Source: CAZFLD01 sp964519835 (GTDB lineage Bacteria; Spirochaetota; Spirochaetia; DSM-27196; CAZFLD01). From it: DNA of 27,422 nt. The notes below the pieces were generated by a model that was given only the letters and a program-made list of their open reading frames with translations, did no database searches and was not told the origin of the DNA. Within the stretch, counting starts at the first letter, position 1, and every line of letters begins with the position of its first letter. This document shows, one piece after another, positions 14,209 through 22,844 of this stretch. Location of the stretch: assembly GCA_964519835.1 (NCBI GenBank), contig CAZFLD010000059.1, positions 1 to 27,422 on the forward strand, read 5' to 3'. Both the position numbers and the translations under genes were made by a program.

Positions 14209-15576
14209 GTGGGCGATCAGCGACCGCTTTTGGTCATAGGCCACAAAAACCCCGACACGGATTCCATCTGCGCGGCCTTGAGTTACGCCTCGTATTGCCG
14301 GGAGGTTCGCCGTATAAATGCGCGCGCCTGTCGAGCCGGCTCCGTCAACGCCCAGACACGCCACGCCCTCGATACGTTCAAAGCGGACGATCCCGCTCTA
14401 TTGGCGGATATCCTGCCGCGGATATCCGACATTATGATCGGGCGCAACTTGCTGTTCACGTTTCGCGCCGAAGACCCGCTTTTGGACGCCTACCGCACCA
14501 TCGTAGACAATCGCTTCTCTTTTCTGCCCGTCGTCGACGACTCCGACACGCCGATTGGGCGCGTCACGGCGCTGGGGATCGCCCGGATCGTGGGAACCCT
14601 CGCGGGACTTGGCGACCCCCACGGCCGGCCTGCCGCAAGCGCGAGCGGGGCCGGCAATCGCGATGACGCGGCGGCTATTCTCAACTCGCCGCTGGGCGGC
14701 TTTGTCGAAGCCGTGGGTCCCACCTTTTCCAGCCGCGCGATTCTCCGCGACGTACGACAGGAGGTAAACCGCTACAACGAGGGGGGCTTTATCGTCACCA
14801 ACGACGAGGGCAAGCTCGCCGGCATCGTGACTCGGATCAACTTTATGGCCGACCCGCGCCACCACGTGGCCCTCGTCGACCACAACGAATACTCCCAAGC
14901 CGTCGACGGCATTGAAGAGGCCGCGGTCGATGAGATCATCGATCACCACCGCATCGGCATGGAGCGAACCAACGAGCCAATCACCGTTATTAACCGAGTC
15001 GTCGGCTCTACGTGCAGCATCGTCGCCGACCTATTCTTTCGATCCGGAACCAACCCGAGCCCGCAAGTGGCGGGCCTGATGTTGTCCGGTCTGCTGTCGG
15101 ACACGGTCATTCTCAACAGCCCGACGGCAACGGACTTCGACCGAGAGATTGCTCCCAGGCTCGCCGAACTCGCCGGCGTTTCCATGGAGGACTACGGACG
15201 GAAGATGTTCGCGGCGGGGAGCGACGTTCACGATCTTACTGCCGACACGATCATCAACCAAGACCGGAAGTACTACGAGGAGGGCGGGAAGCGATTCTCC
15301 GTCAGCCAAGTGGAGATGGTGGGCTTCCAGGCATTTTGGGATCGCGCCGAGGAAATCGGGGCGGCCGTGGACAACGCCCGCAACCACGAAGACCTGTACC
15401 TCGCCGCGCTTATGGTCACGGACATCACAACGAGTACAACGCTCCTGGTGGTGAGGGCGCCGGCCAACCTGCTGGAGCGGATCGCTTACCCCAAGGCCGC
15501 CGATTCGGTGTACGAGCTCAAGGACGTTTTAAGCCGCAAGAAGCAGGTGCTGCCCTACTTGTTGGAGCTGTTGTAG
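14209..15576 (+). CDS. ppaC: Manganese-dependent family II inorganic pyrophosphatase with CBS domains
   Basis: The enzyme hydrolyses pyrophosphate to phosphate in the cytoplasm. The DHH-family signature is complete: GHKNPDTDSICAALSY near the N-terminus, a VDHNE motif and the DHH motif in IIDHHRIG. An insert of about 120-150 residues after the first part carries a pair of CBS domains (FRAEDPLLDAYRTIVDNRFSFLPVVDD and FIVTNDEGKLAGIVTR), as in the nucleotide-regulated CBS-PPases that respond to AMP, ADP and ATP. The insert is too short for an added DRTGG domain. At 455 residues the length fits the CBS class. The GTG start has no ribosome binding site but lies at the predicted transcript start. 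The 3-prime end overlaps the convergent sulfatase gene by 22 bases. Confidence 0.93.
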   Translation: MGDQRPLLVIGHKNPDTDSICAALSYASYCREVRRINARACRAGSVNAQTRHALDTFKADDPALLADILPRISDIMIGRNLLFTFRAEDPLLDAYRTIVDNRFSFLPVVDDSDTPIGRVTALGIARIVGTLAGLGDPHGRPAASASGAGNRDDAAAILNSPLGGFVEAVGPTFSSRAILRDVRQEVNRYNEGGFIVTNDEGKLAGIVTRINFMADPRHHVALVDHNEYSQAVDGIEEAAVDEIIDHHRIGMERTNEPITVINRVVGSTCSIVADLFFRSGTNPSPQVAGLMLSGLLSDTVILNSPTATDFDREIAPRLAELAGVSMEDYGRKMFAAGSDVHDLTADTIINQDRKYYEEGGKRFSVSQVEMVGFQAFWDRAEEIGAAVDNARNHEDLYLAALMVTDITTSTTLLVVRAPANLLERIAYPKAADSVYELKDVLSRKKQVLPYLLELL

Positions 15577-16901
15577 GACGAGGAAGAACCGGCGCGCCGG
15601 GCGGTTTCCGGAGACGGGTCGATATCGGTTTGCTCGTTGAGCAAGGCGTCTGGTGGGTCCGTGAGCCGCCCCCCCACCAACACGTCGTCGGTTTGCCGCA
15701 TCCATGCCTCCAGGCGGTTTCTCATGTCGGCCAACACCTCTGCATGTGCGGGGTCCCCGGTGCGGTTGTGGGCCTCGCTCGGGTCGTACACCAGGTCGTA
15801 AAGCTCCTCCGGCGGAACAGGTCGATCCGCGAGTCCCCGGGAGAGCAGGTAACTCTTGCTCTCTCCTGCGTCGATGTTGGGTAGCACCGGGTGGGAGAGG
15901 GGCTCGAAATTCCTAATGTACTTGAAGCGATCGGTTCGGACACATCGCTTGGGCTCCCTCGCCGCGTGGTAGGTGACCTCTCCATGGACTTCTTCTCGGA
16001 TGGAGGCGGCCTCTCCGCGAACAAGCGGCATCATCGAGTACCCCTCGAGCCACGTCGGAAGCTCGAGGCCCGCCGCCTCGCAGAGCGTCGGATACACATC
16101 GAGGTGGCTCACCATGGCATCGATAGCCGTGCCGCCCGCACCCTCGCCGGGAAGGCGCATCATCAGCATAACCCCCAAACCGTGGTCGGTGATCGCTCCT
16201 TTCATAAACGGAAAGGCTATGCCGTGGTCCGTGGTGCAAACGACGATGGTATGATCCCACAGGCCGTTGGCCTTGAGGGCGTCGAACACAACGCCCATGC
16301 GCCGATCCAGTGCGGCGGCCGACTCCTTGTAGCGGGCCATATCGGTACGAGTTTCGAGGACGTCGGGCAGCGGGGCGGGCGGTGTGGTGTAGGAGGGATC
16401 GTAGCCGGCCCGTTTTGGAAACTCACGGTGGGTCTCGAAGAAACCGACCGAGAGAAAAAACGGCTTGTCACCGACGGTGGCGAGCCATCGGGCGGCCTCC
16501 CCGTCGCAGACAGTGTGGTCACCGAGGTACTCGTCGTAGCCGATCACTTCCCAGGGCTCGCTTCCCAGCTTTTTGGCTGCGTCGTTGGCGATATGCTGAA
16601 TGCCCGCAAGTGCCGTTTGATACCCAGCCTCTTTGAAGCGGTGGACGATGTGCTGTGTGTAGTCCACAAGCGAGAACCCGCGATGCGCCAGGCCCAACAT
16701 GCCTACTTGGTGGGGATAGCGACCCGTAAGCAGGGCCGCCCGACTCGGCGAACACGTCGGCCCGGCGCAGAAGGCGTTTCGAAACAGGACGGCGTCTTCC
16801 GCCAAGGCTTGGAGGTTCGGCGTGTCAATTGCATGGCCGTAGGGCTGCACATATCGGCCGGTGTCGTGGGAGTGGATGTAGAGGACATTTGGACGTTTCA
16901 T
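15555..16901 (-). CDS. Type I sulfatase, cytoplasmic (heparan N-sulfatase-like)
   Basis: The 448-residue alkaline-phosphatase-superfamily protein has the sulfatase signature GPTCSPSRAALLTGR, with Cys50 expected to become formylglycine, which needs a modifying enzyme not encoded in this window. Metal-binding positions are visible in the opening IHSHDTGRYVQPYG and in TTDHGI further on. The opening resembles bacterial relatives of sulfamidase (N-sulfoglucosamine sulfohydrolase). No signal peptide is present, so it should act inside the cell. It begins one base after the stop of the upstream permease (TAG-T-ATG) and thus belongs to the sugar-import operon, which suggests that a sulfated sugar is imported whole and desulfated in the cytoplasm. 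The exact substrate is not known. Confidence 0.9.
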   Translation of the reverse strand: MKRPNVLYIHSHDTGRYVQPYGHAIDTPNLQALAEDAVLFRNAFCAGPTCSPSRAALLTGRYPHQVGMLGLAHRGFSLVDYTQHIVHRFKEAGYQTALAGIQHIANDAAKKLGSEPWEVIGYDEYLGDHTVCDGEAARWLATVGDKPFFLSVGFFETHREFPKRAGYDPSYTTPPAPLPDVLETRTDMARYKESAAALDRRMGVVFDALKANGLWDHTIVVCTTDHGIAFPFMKGAITDHGLGVMLMMRLPGEGAGGTAIDAMVSHLDVYPTLCEAAGLELPTWLEGYSMMPLVRGEAASIREEVHGEVTYHAAREPKRCVRTDRFKYIRNFEPLSHPVLPNIDAGESKSYLLSRGLADRPVPPEELYDLVYDPSEAHNRTGDPAHAEVLADMRNRLEAWMRQTDDVLVGGRLTDPPDALLNEQTDIDPSPETARRAGSSSSYNSSNK

Positions 16902-16902
16902 A

Positions 16903-17757
16903 CTATCCCTTTAATCCCTGGGTACTGATTCCCTCGACAATATGGCGTTGGAAAATAAAAAACACAATCAGCACCGGGATAAGAGACAGGAAAGACATTG
17001 CGAAGATCGCGCCCCAGTCGGTGTTCCCGGACGGGTCGGCGAAGGATCGCAGGGCCACCGATACCGTGTAGAGTCGAGGGCTATTCAAGTAAATCAACGG
17101 CGTAAGAAAATCGGACCAGGTCCAATAGAAGGAAAACACGCCGGTGGTTACTAAGGCCGGCTTGATAAGCGGCAGCATGATCCGCGCGAATATCCCAAAC
17201 CGACCGACCCCGTCCATCCGGGCAGCCTCGTCGAGCTCGAAGGGTATTGTCCGAATAAACTGAACCATCATAAAGATAAAAAAGGCTTGACCGGCCTGAC
17301 CGAGTAAGCGCGGTACGAGCAAGGGCGCAAAGCTGTTGATCAAGCCGATTTGAGTGAAAAACACATACTGCGGAATGACCTGGATCTGGATAGGAAGCAT
17401 GAGTGTCATCAGCATGGCGCTGAAGAAGATCTTTTTCCCCTTAAACGGAATCCGTGCGAAACCAAAGGCGACGAGGGCCGACACGGACACCGCGGCAAGC
17501 GTTCCAAGCCCCGCGTAGATGATGGTGTTGCGGTAGAAGGTCGTAAACGAGATTCCGCCGAAGCCCTGCCACCCGCTGATGTAGTGCTCGACGGTGGGGT
17601 TCTGCGGAATGACGGAGGAGACCGTTCGCCAGATCTCCGTCTCCGGTTTGAAGGAGCTTCCCGCAAGCCAGAGAATTGGATAGATCATAACCAGACCGAG
17701 TCCGGCGGCGACAAGGTGAAAGGTGACCGATCGGAAGATACTCCTGCGGATGATCAT
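16903..17757 (-). CDS. ABC sugar transporter permease, MalG type
   Basis: This is the second inner-membrane permease of a carbohydrate ABC importer. The 284-residue protein has about six transmembrane helices and the EAA loop that contacts the ATPase (ELDEAARMDGVGRFGIFARIMLPLIKPAL). It ends HIVEGISTQGLKG, the typical ending of MalG-like permeases. Its ATG overlaps the upstream permease stop by four bases (17754-17757), and its stop is one base before the sulfatase start. No ATPase gene is present in the operon, as is common where a single MsmK/UgpC-like ATPase serves several importers. Confidence 0.93.
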   Translation of the reverse strand: MIIRRSIFRSVTFHLVAAGLGLVMIYPILWLAGSSFKPETEIWRTVSSVIPQNPTVEHYISGWQGFGGISFTTFYRNTIIYAGLGTLAAVSVSALVAFGFARIPFKGKKIFFSAMLMTLMLPIQIQVIPQYVFFTQIGLINSFAPLLVPRLLGQAGQAFFIFMMVQFIRTIPFELDEAARMDGVGRFGIFARIMLPLIKPALVTTGVFSFYWTWSDFLTPLIYLNSPRLYTVSVALRSFADPSGNTDWGAIFAMSFLSLIPVLIVFFIFQRHIVEGISTQGLKG

Positions 17758-18668
17758 TTTCCCTCCCGAGTTTCGTAGTGCACCCAGAACGTTCCGGTCT
17801 TAAAGACGACGGCTGTAAACAAGGCCACCGTGAACAAGAGAACAACCGCCATCGCCGATGCGTAGCCCATCTGGAAGCTCTCGAAGGCACGGCGATAGAG
17901 ATACAGCGCGTAAAAATTGGTCGTGCCCATGGGTCCGCCCTGGGTGACGATAAACGGCTGCGTAAAGACCGTAAGCTGGAAGATCATCTGCATGATGAGG
18001 TTGAAGAGGATAACCGGCGAGAGCATGGGGAGCGTGATTCGAAAAAAACGCCGCAGCCGAGAGGCGCCGTCGATCTCGGCGCATTCGTAGAGCTCCTTCG
18101 GGATTTGCTTCAGCCCGGCCAAAAAGATCAGCATGGGCGAGCCGAACTGCCAGACTACCAACAACACAAGCGTCCATATCGCGAAGGTGGGGTGGCCGAG
18201 CCAGGGAATCTCCGATGGAATGCCGACGGCGTTCAGAAGGACATTCACAAGGCCGTCCGTACCGAAAATCTCCCGCCACATGACCGCCACGGCCACGCTT
18301 CCCCCGAGGATCGACGGGGTGTAAAACCATGCCCGGTAGACACCGAGGAAGCGATGCTTGCTGTTTAGGAGCATGGCCACCAATAGGGCAAAAATGAGTT
18401 TCAGCGGAACCGACGCGAGGGCGAACTGGAACGTCGCTCCGACGGATTGCGCGTAGCGCGAGTCTTCGGTAAACATCCGGGCGAAGTTGTCCAGCCCGAT
18501 AAACTCGGGCAGCGAAAAAAGGTCGTACTCGGTGAGTCCGAGATAGAGTATAGAAAGGATGGGTACGAGGGTGAGGCCGAAGAACCCGAGAAGCCACGGA
18601 GAAATAAAGAGATAACCGGCCAGCGTCGTACCGATGCTCCGCTGTCGTCGCAAATGTAGTGTGCTCAT
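17754..18668 (-). CDS. ABC sugar transporter permease, MalF type
   Basis: This is the first permease of the importer, 304 residues with about six transmembrane helices beginning at GYLFISPWLLGFFGLTLVPI. The EAA loop reads ELYECAEIDGASRLRRFF followed by RITLPMLSPV. It lies 98 bases after the binding-protein gene, separated by a strong hairpin, and overlaps the next permease by four bases. On the minus strand a TACAAT element ends about six bases before its ATG with no Shine-Dalgarno sequence, so a secondary, nearly leaderless transcript may start here in addition to read-through from the binding-protein promoter. Confidence 0.93.
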   Translation of the reverse strand: MSTLHLRRQRSIGTTLAGYLFISPWLLGFFGLTLVPILSILYLGLTEYDLFSLPEFIGLDNFARMFTEDSRYAQSVGATFQFALASVPLKLIFALLVAMLLNSKHRFLGVYRAWFYTPSILGGSVAVAVMWREIFGTDGLVNVLLNAVGIPSEIPWLGHPTFAIWTLVLLVVWQFGSPMLIFLAGLKQIPKELYECAEIDGASRLRRFFRITLPMLSPVILFNLIMQMIFQLTVFTQPFIVTQGGPMGTTNFYALYLYRRAFESFQMGYASAMAVVLLFTVALFTAVVFKTGTFWVHYETREGK

Positions 18669-18673
18669 GGTGT

Positions 18674-18679
18674 ATTGTA
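18674..18679 (-). promoter_or_regulatory. Possible internal -10 element before the first permease
   Basis: TACAAT on the minus strand matches TATAAT at five of six positions. It would start a transcript within one base of the permease ATG at 18668. No clear -35 or TG extension is present, so this is tentative. Confidence 0.35.
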
Positions 18680-18710
18680 CCGCCGCGCTTTTGGTGGTCC
18701 CGAGAGAGAA

Positions 18711-18739
18711 CGGAGCACCCTCCGGTGGAGGGTGCTCCG
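18711..18739 (-). terminator. 13-base-pair hairpin between the binding protein and permease genes
   Basis: The arms 18711-18723 and 18727-18739 (CGGAGCACCCTCC against GGAGGGTGCTCCG) pair perfectly around a three-base loop. On the minus strand a pyrimidine-rich TTCTCTCTC follows. It lies 27 bases after the binding-protein stop and probably limits read-through or protects the 3-prime end of that mRNA, so that binding protein exceeds permease. This arrangement is known from many sugar ABC operons. Confidence 0.75.
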
Positions 18740-18766
18740 GATCCGTGCCTGCTCGATCCGGGAACG

Positions 18767-20068
18767 CTACTCGAGGATATCGGCCGCCTCTTCCCGGAAG
18801 ATCTCCGCCGCCTCCTGCGGCGATACCTCACCAAACAACACGCCGTCTCGGACGACGGGCTCATACACATTTCGCAGCAGATCGTTCCAGCCCTGGGGCG
18901 CCGGCGGTGGAATCGGGATGGCGCTGTCGGCGATGCGACCGATAAACTCGAATACCACCTGTGCGGGGCGGTCCACAACCGATGCCAGTTGGTCACGGAC
19001 GTCTGTAGCGACGGGTACGCCCCGTTCCGCCATAAGGATCTGGTTCGCCTCCATGTCGTTAACAAAGAAGCTCACAAAGCCCGCTGCGGTCTCGGGCGAC
19101 TCGCTGTCACGGGTAACAGCAAACAGCATCGAGGGGCGTAGCCAGTTCGCCGATCGCTCACCGGTTCGGGGGATGGGAGCAAGGGTGAAGTTACGCTCTG
19201 AGGGGCCACCGGCTGCGGTCCACTGCGCTACGAGCTGATTGCTTGCAAGAAAGGACATTGCCGCATCACCTTCGACAATCGGCTGGATCTCGGGATTCTC
19301 TCCGTAGGCGTAGTCGGAGGCCTGCACGCTGATGTGGGGTATCGCACCGGCCTCCTGAAGCTCGAGAATCATCTCGAGGTGGTCAACCAGTATCTGGTCA
19401 TCCGTATACCCGAGACCGCCGTCGGTGTAGTCGAACGGTTGCATCCCGGATGACAAGTAGAGGGTTCGCCATAGTTGGTCGCTGGTGAGACCAGAACCCA
19501 TGCCCCACGCCTCCAGCGCGCCGCTGAGCTCCATCACGGTTTGCTCGAAGTCGTCCCAAGACCAGTCGTCCGCGGGAAGCGCAAGCCCAGCCTCCTCAAA
19601 CATGTCTACGTCCAGGACAAAGGCCCAGGTGTTCACACCAAGGCTGACCGCATACAGCTCGCCGTCTATCCGACCGCCGTCGAGGGTGCCCGATGGAATC
19701 TCCGACAAGTCGAGCACACCGGAATCGGCGTACTCGTTCAGCGGTATCAACATGCCTCGGCCGTGCCAGTCCCCGAGATGGGGATAACCAAGCTGCATAA
19801 CGTCGGGAAGGTTTCGCCCAGCGGCCATGGTGGATAGCTTGGTCCAGTAATCGCTAAAGCCTGCAAACTCATAGGTGACGTCTACGTTGTGGCGCTCACC
19901 GTAGAGCTCGAGCACATCGATTGTGATCTCGTGGCGTCGCTGCGATCCCCACCACATCACGCGCAGCTCCTCCGACTCACCGTCGGCTGCTTGCTCGTTG
20001 TTACCTGCGGCGAACAGCAGAGCGCCCGCCGTCGTAAGGAACAGCACTACCAGAAGTGCTTTTTTCAT
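18767..20068 (-). CDS. Extracellular sugar-binding protein of the ABC importer (family 1)
   Basis: The 433-residue protein captures the sugar outside the inner membrane for the two downstream permeases. The ATG at 20068 has GGAGG seven bases upstream, which favours it over a longer frame to 20149. A signal peptide covers about 1-20 (KKALLVVLFLTTAGALLFA); there is no lipobox Cys. The mature part begins with an acidic stretch and then ELRVMWWGSQRRHE, typical of family 1 solute-binding proteins, with GRNLPDVMQLGYPHLGDWHGRG further on. The gene is transcribed divergently from the response regulator across a 142-base region. The substrate cannot be read from the sequence; the sulfatase in the operon points to a sulfated sugar. 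Confidence 0.92.
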   Translation of the reverse strand: MKKALLVVLFLTTAGALLFAAGNNEQAADGESEELRVMWWGSQRRHEITIDVLELYGERHNVDVTYEFAGFSDYWTKLSTMAAGRNLPDVMQLGYPHLGDWHGRGMLIPLNEYADSGVLDLSEIPSGTLDGGRIDGELYAVSLGVNTWAFVLDVDMFEEAGLALPADDWSWDDFEQTVMELSGALEAWGMGSGLTSDQLWRTLYLSSGMQPFDYTDGGLGYTDDQILVDHLEMILELQEAGAIPHISVQASDYAYGENPEIQPIVEGDAAMSFLASNQLVAQWTAAGGPSERNFTLAPIPRTGERSANWLRPSMLFAVTRDSESPETAAGFVSFFVNDMEANQILMAERGVPVATDVRDQLASVVDRPAQVVFEFIGRIADSAIPIPPPAPQGWNDLLRNVYEPVVRDGVLFGEVSPQEAAEIFREEAADILE

Positions 20069-20097
20069 AACATCTCCTCCTTGGTCGAAATGTCTTG

Positions 20098-20118
20098 ACT
20101 CCAGTGTGGGACTGGAGT
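20098..20118. promoter_or_regulatory. Perfect inverted repeat in the binding-protein/regulator intergenic region
   Basis: ACTCCAGT (20098-20105) and ACTGGAGT (20111-20118) are exact inverted arms around five bases. The site is 30 bases upstream of the binding-protein start and about 80 bases from the promoter of the divergent regulator gene. It is a candidate operator, or a stem in the leader of the binding-protein mRNA. Confidence 0.55.
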
Positions 20119-20195
20119 GCCGGCCGGTAAAGAGTGCTGATTTGGGCAAAAGGTATCATTTGTTGATCCTCCGCTATCGGGACCACTTCTCCACG

Positions 20196-20204
20196 TGCTA
20201 CTAT
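20196..20204 (+). promoter_or_regulatory. Extended -10 promoter giving a leaderless regulator mRNA
   Basis: TGCTACTAT (TGnTACTAT) ends at 20204, six bases before the GTG at 20211. The predicted transcript start is the G of that GTG. This supports GTG 20211 as the start, at the edge of the receiver domain. Confidence 0.6.
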
Positions 20205-20210
20205 TCGTCC

Positions 20211-21011
20211 GTGGCGGGTCACGAGACCTTTACCATTGCGATTGCCGACGACGAGCCTGTCATCCGCGATGGGCTTTGTACCGGCATCCCGTGGGGCGAG
20301 CTTGGGTTCCGGGCCCTCGAGCCGTGCACAAACGGCGAGCAGCTCCTGCAGCGAACACGGAGTGAGCCGGTGGACGCGGTACTCACCGACATCCGTATGG
20401 CTCCGCGGAGCGGCATCGATGTGGCACGGGTGATCAGCCGCGAGGCTCCGCATATCTTTATTATGTTCTTGACCGCGCACACGGACTTCGACTATGCGCA
20501 GTCCGCCATCGAATACGGGGTCTGGCGGTACGTCGTGAAGCCGATCCGCTACGACGAGTTTTTGGAGACGTTGCGGGAGCTCCATCGCGCCATCTCTTCG
20601 GCTCGCTCGGAGCAGGATCCTGCCGCCGGCGACAAGGACCAACAAGACTCAGCCGCGGCGGACCCGTTTGTTCAAACCGTAGATCGCTACCTTGCCTGTC
20701 ATTTCAACCGCGCCTCCCTAAAGACGGTCGCCGACTACGTGGACCTCTCTCCGGAGCATCTTTCCCGCAGCTACTATCGTCGTTCCGGACGGCACTTTTC
20801 CGATGCGGTCCAAGCCGCACGCATGAACCATGCCGCTCGTCTCCTCCTCCAGTCTCGGTACCGCGTCGCCGAGATAGGCCGCATCGTCGGCTACACCAGC
20901 GCCAAGAACTTCACCCGACGCTTCCATCGGCATTTTGGTACCACCCCCCGGGATTATCGAGCCAAAGCGGGAAAATCGCCGGCGACGGTTGCCGGTCGTG
21001 ACCCGGCATGA
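20211..21011 (+). CDS. AraC-type DNA-binding response regulator (YesN-like)
   Basis: With the GTG start at 20211 the protein has 266 residues. The receiver domain (about 7-125) shows the acidic pair in IADDEP, the phosphorylated Asp60 in AVLTDIRM and the conserved Lys110 in YVVKPI. A short linker (QDPAAGDKDQQDSAAADP) leads to two AraC helix-turn-helix units (about 150-255: KTVADYVDLSPEHLSRSYYRR and VAEIGRIVGYTSAKNFTRRF to FGTTPRDY). It should be phosphorylated by the kinase encoded next; their coding regions overlap by four bases (ATGA). The divergent importer operon is its likely target. It is shorter than the roughly 500-residue YesN proteins, having no long middle region. Confidence 0.92.
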   Translation: MAGHETFTIAIADDEPVIRDGLCTGIPWGELGFRALEPCTNGEQLLQRTRSEPVDAVLTDIRMAPRSGIDVARVISREAPHIFIMFLTAHTDFDYAQSAIEYGVWRYVVKPIRYDEFLETLRELHRAISSARSEQDPAAGDKDQQDSAAADPFVQTVDRYLACHFNRASLKTVADYVDLSPEHLSRSYYRRSGRHFSDAVQAARMNHAARLLLQSRYRVAEIGRIVGYTSAKNFTRRFHRHFGTTPRDYRAKAGKSPATVAGRDPA

Positions 21012-22822
21012 AGCGTTCCGTCGCCCGACTCGCGGCAAAATACCTCTTTATTCTGCTCTCTCCGGTCCTGATCCTCACGGTTCTTGGCTATGTCGCCGTC
21101 TTTACTTCTCGAGATTACGCCCGAGAACAACTCGTGCAGGTCGCGCAGCGAAGTCTCGCGGGCCTCGAGGCCGCCATGGATCGCCTGGTTGCCGAAGCGC
21201 GGGCCACAGCCGTTGCCTTCGGCACCGCCGCCCCCGTCTTACGGTCACTCGGGGAACGGATGAATCCCGCCGAGATCGATCTCGAAGGACTTCAGGAGCT
21301 CGCAATTATCCGTGACATCGTCAACAGGTCGGCGCACGCAAGAGACGAAGTGCAATCGATCTACATCTACCTCGAAGAGCCGGCTCAGGTCCTTACAACG
21401 GAGTTCGGCGTCATCCCTATCGAGGGAATGCCCGACCGATCATGGATTCCGCACTATCGAGCAGCAACGACCGACCGTCTCTCTTGGATTGTGCGGAGGC
21501 AGTCGACGCTTCTCGGGGAGAGCGGCCCCCGCGAGACCGTGCTGTCCGTGTTTCAGCGGCTGTTTGTAATCGACAGCCGCGATGTTCGCGGTGCGGTTGT
21601 GCTCAATATTCGCGAAGAGGCCCTCAAGAAACAGCTCAGTCGCGGAACGATCCCAGCGGGAATGCGCTACATCGTTCTCGATCAGGACGATCGGATGGTG
21701 CTGTCCAATATAGAGAACACCGAGCTTGTTGCATCCGTTACCGGCCAGCTGGACGAACGCAACTTCGAGATCCCACACGAACAGCGCGTGTACACCGTGA
21801 ACAGTCGCGTTTCGCAAAAAAACGGGTGGTACTACATCTTTGTTGCGCCAAACGAGGAGTTTTTTGCTCCGGTTTCTCGTATGGCCCGCACAAGCCTAAC
21901 AATCGTCTCCGTTGCCGTGGCGGTAGGACTACTCCTGGCCTTGGTGATGGCGCGGCGAAGCTACCGCCACATCCGGGAAGTGGCGGACGTCGTGGAGCGC
22001 GCCCGCGAGGACAGGGACCTTCCGTCGCTACAAGGACATTCGACGAAAGGGTTCGGCTACCTGACCTATCATGTACTGAGAGCCTTCGTCGAACGGCAGT
22101 TCTATCGCCTCCAGCTTTCGGAGCGGACGTACCGCGAAAAGGCATTAGAACTCTTAGCACTCCAGTCTCAGATGAACCCGCACTTCCTCTTCAACACCCT
22201 CGAGGCGGTCAACTGGCAGATTCTCCGGGAGACCGGTAAGCCGGGACCGGCAAACGAGATGATCACCTCACTGGCCGACGTGTTGAAGTACTCTCTTCGT
22301 AGCCCAAGCTCTCTGGTGACGATAAGTGAGGACGTCGAAAACGCGCGGCGGTACGCCGAAATTCAGTCTCTGCGCTATCGGCGCTCCTACGAGCTAAGAG
22401 TGGAGGCATCCGACGGTTGTCTGTCGGCACTTACCGTACCGATGACGTTTCAGCCCCTAGTGGAGAACGCTATTGTCCACGGGATGGGAGGCAGGGATTC
22501 CGGCATCATTCAGATTGCCGTCGTTCGTGGCGGCGACACAATCCGAATACGGGTAGACGACAACGGGACCGGAGTCGGACGAGGCGAGCTCAATAGGATA
22601 CGTTCGGAACTCGCCGAAGCAACGCCGGACCGGCACGATCACATCGGCATCGCCAATACCGCGCGACGGATCGAGCTGGCAATGGAGACATCGGTCGAGC
22701 CCAATATCGGCCGCTCCGACCTTGGAGGCTTTTTTGTGGAGCTCTGGATTCCCGCTCGATTCGTCCAACACCAGGCCGGCTCGTCGGGCCCGCGGTCGTC
22801 GCCCGGCGAAGATAGACAATAG
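21008..22822 (+). CDS. Sensor histidine kinase of the YesM/LytS type
   Basis: This 604-residue inner-membrane kinase has a first transmembrane helix at about 12-33, an extracytoplasmic sensing domain of about 260 residues (dCache-like), a second helix at about 295-315, and a HAMP-like linker. The His-kinase motif QSQMNPHFLFNTLE places the phosphorylated residue at His392. The ATPase domain follows with PLVENAIVHG (N box), VDDNGTG and GIANTARRIEL. The gene overlaps the regulator's stop by four bases. The outward-facing sensor and the adjacent sugar importer suggest that it detects an extracellular sugar, either free or held by the binding protein. It ends 22 bases from the convergent aldo/keto reductase gene. 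Confidence 0.93.
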   Translation: MKRSVARLAAKYLFILLSPVLILTVLGYVAVFTSRDYAREQLVQVAQRSLAGLEAAMDRLVAEARATAVAFGTAAPVLRSLGERMNPAEIDLEGLQELAIIRDIVNRSAHARDEVQSIYIYLEEPAQVLTTEFGVIPIEGMPDRSWIPHYRAATTDRLSWIVRRQSTLLGESGPRETVLSVFQRLFVIDSRDVRGAVVLNIREEALKKQLSRGTIPAGMRYIVLDQDDRMVLSNIENTELVASVTGQLDERNFEIPHEQRVYTVNSRVSQKNGWYYIFVAPNEEFFAPVSRMARTSLTIVSVAVAVGLLLALVMARRSYRHIREVADVVERAREDRDLPSLQGHSTKGFGYLTYHVLRAFVERQFYRLQLSERTYREKALELLALQSQMNPHFLFNTLEAVNWQILRETGKPGPANEMITSLADVLKYSLRSPSSLVTISEDVENARRYAEIQSLRYRRSYELRVEASDGCLSALTVPMTFQPLVENAIVHGMGGRDSGIIQIAVVRGGDTIRIRVDDNGTGVGRGELNRIRSELAEATPDRHDHIGIANTARRIELAMETSVEPNIGRSDLGGFFVELWIPARFVQHQAGSSGPRSSPGEDRQ

Positions 22823-22844
22823 CGTCACCGCAAAACTACGTCGC

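Noticed and set aside
15891..16928. 345-codon plus-strand frame opposite the sulfatase
   Set aside because: Antisense of a gene with a complete sulfatase signature; no ribosome binding site.
17800..19065. 421-codon minus-strand frame over the permease and binding protein genes
   Set aside because: It is the other frame of two well-supported genes and its translation is Arg-rich low complexity.
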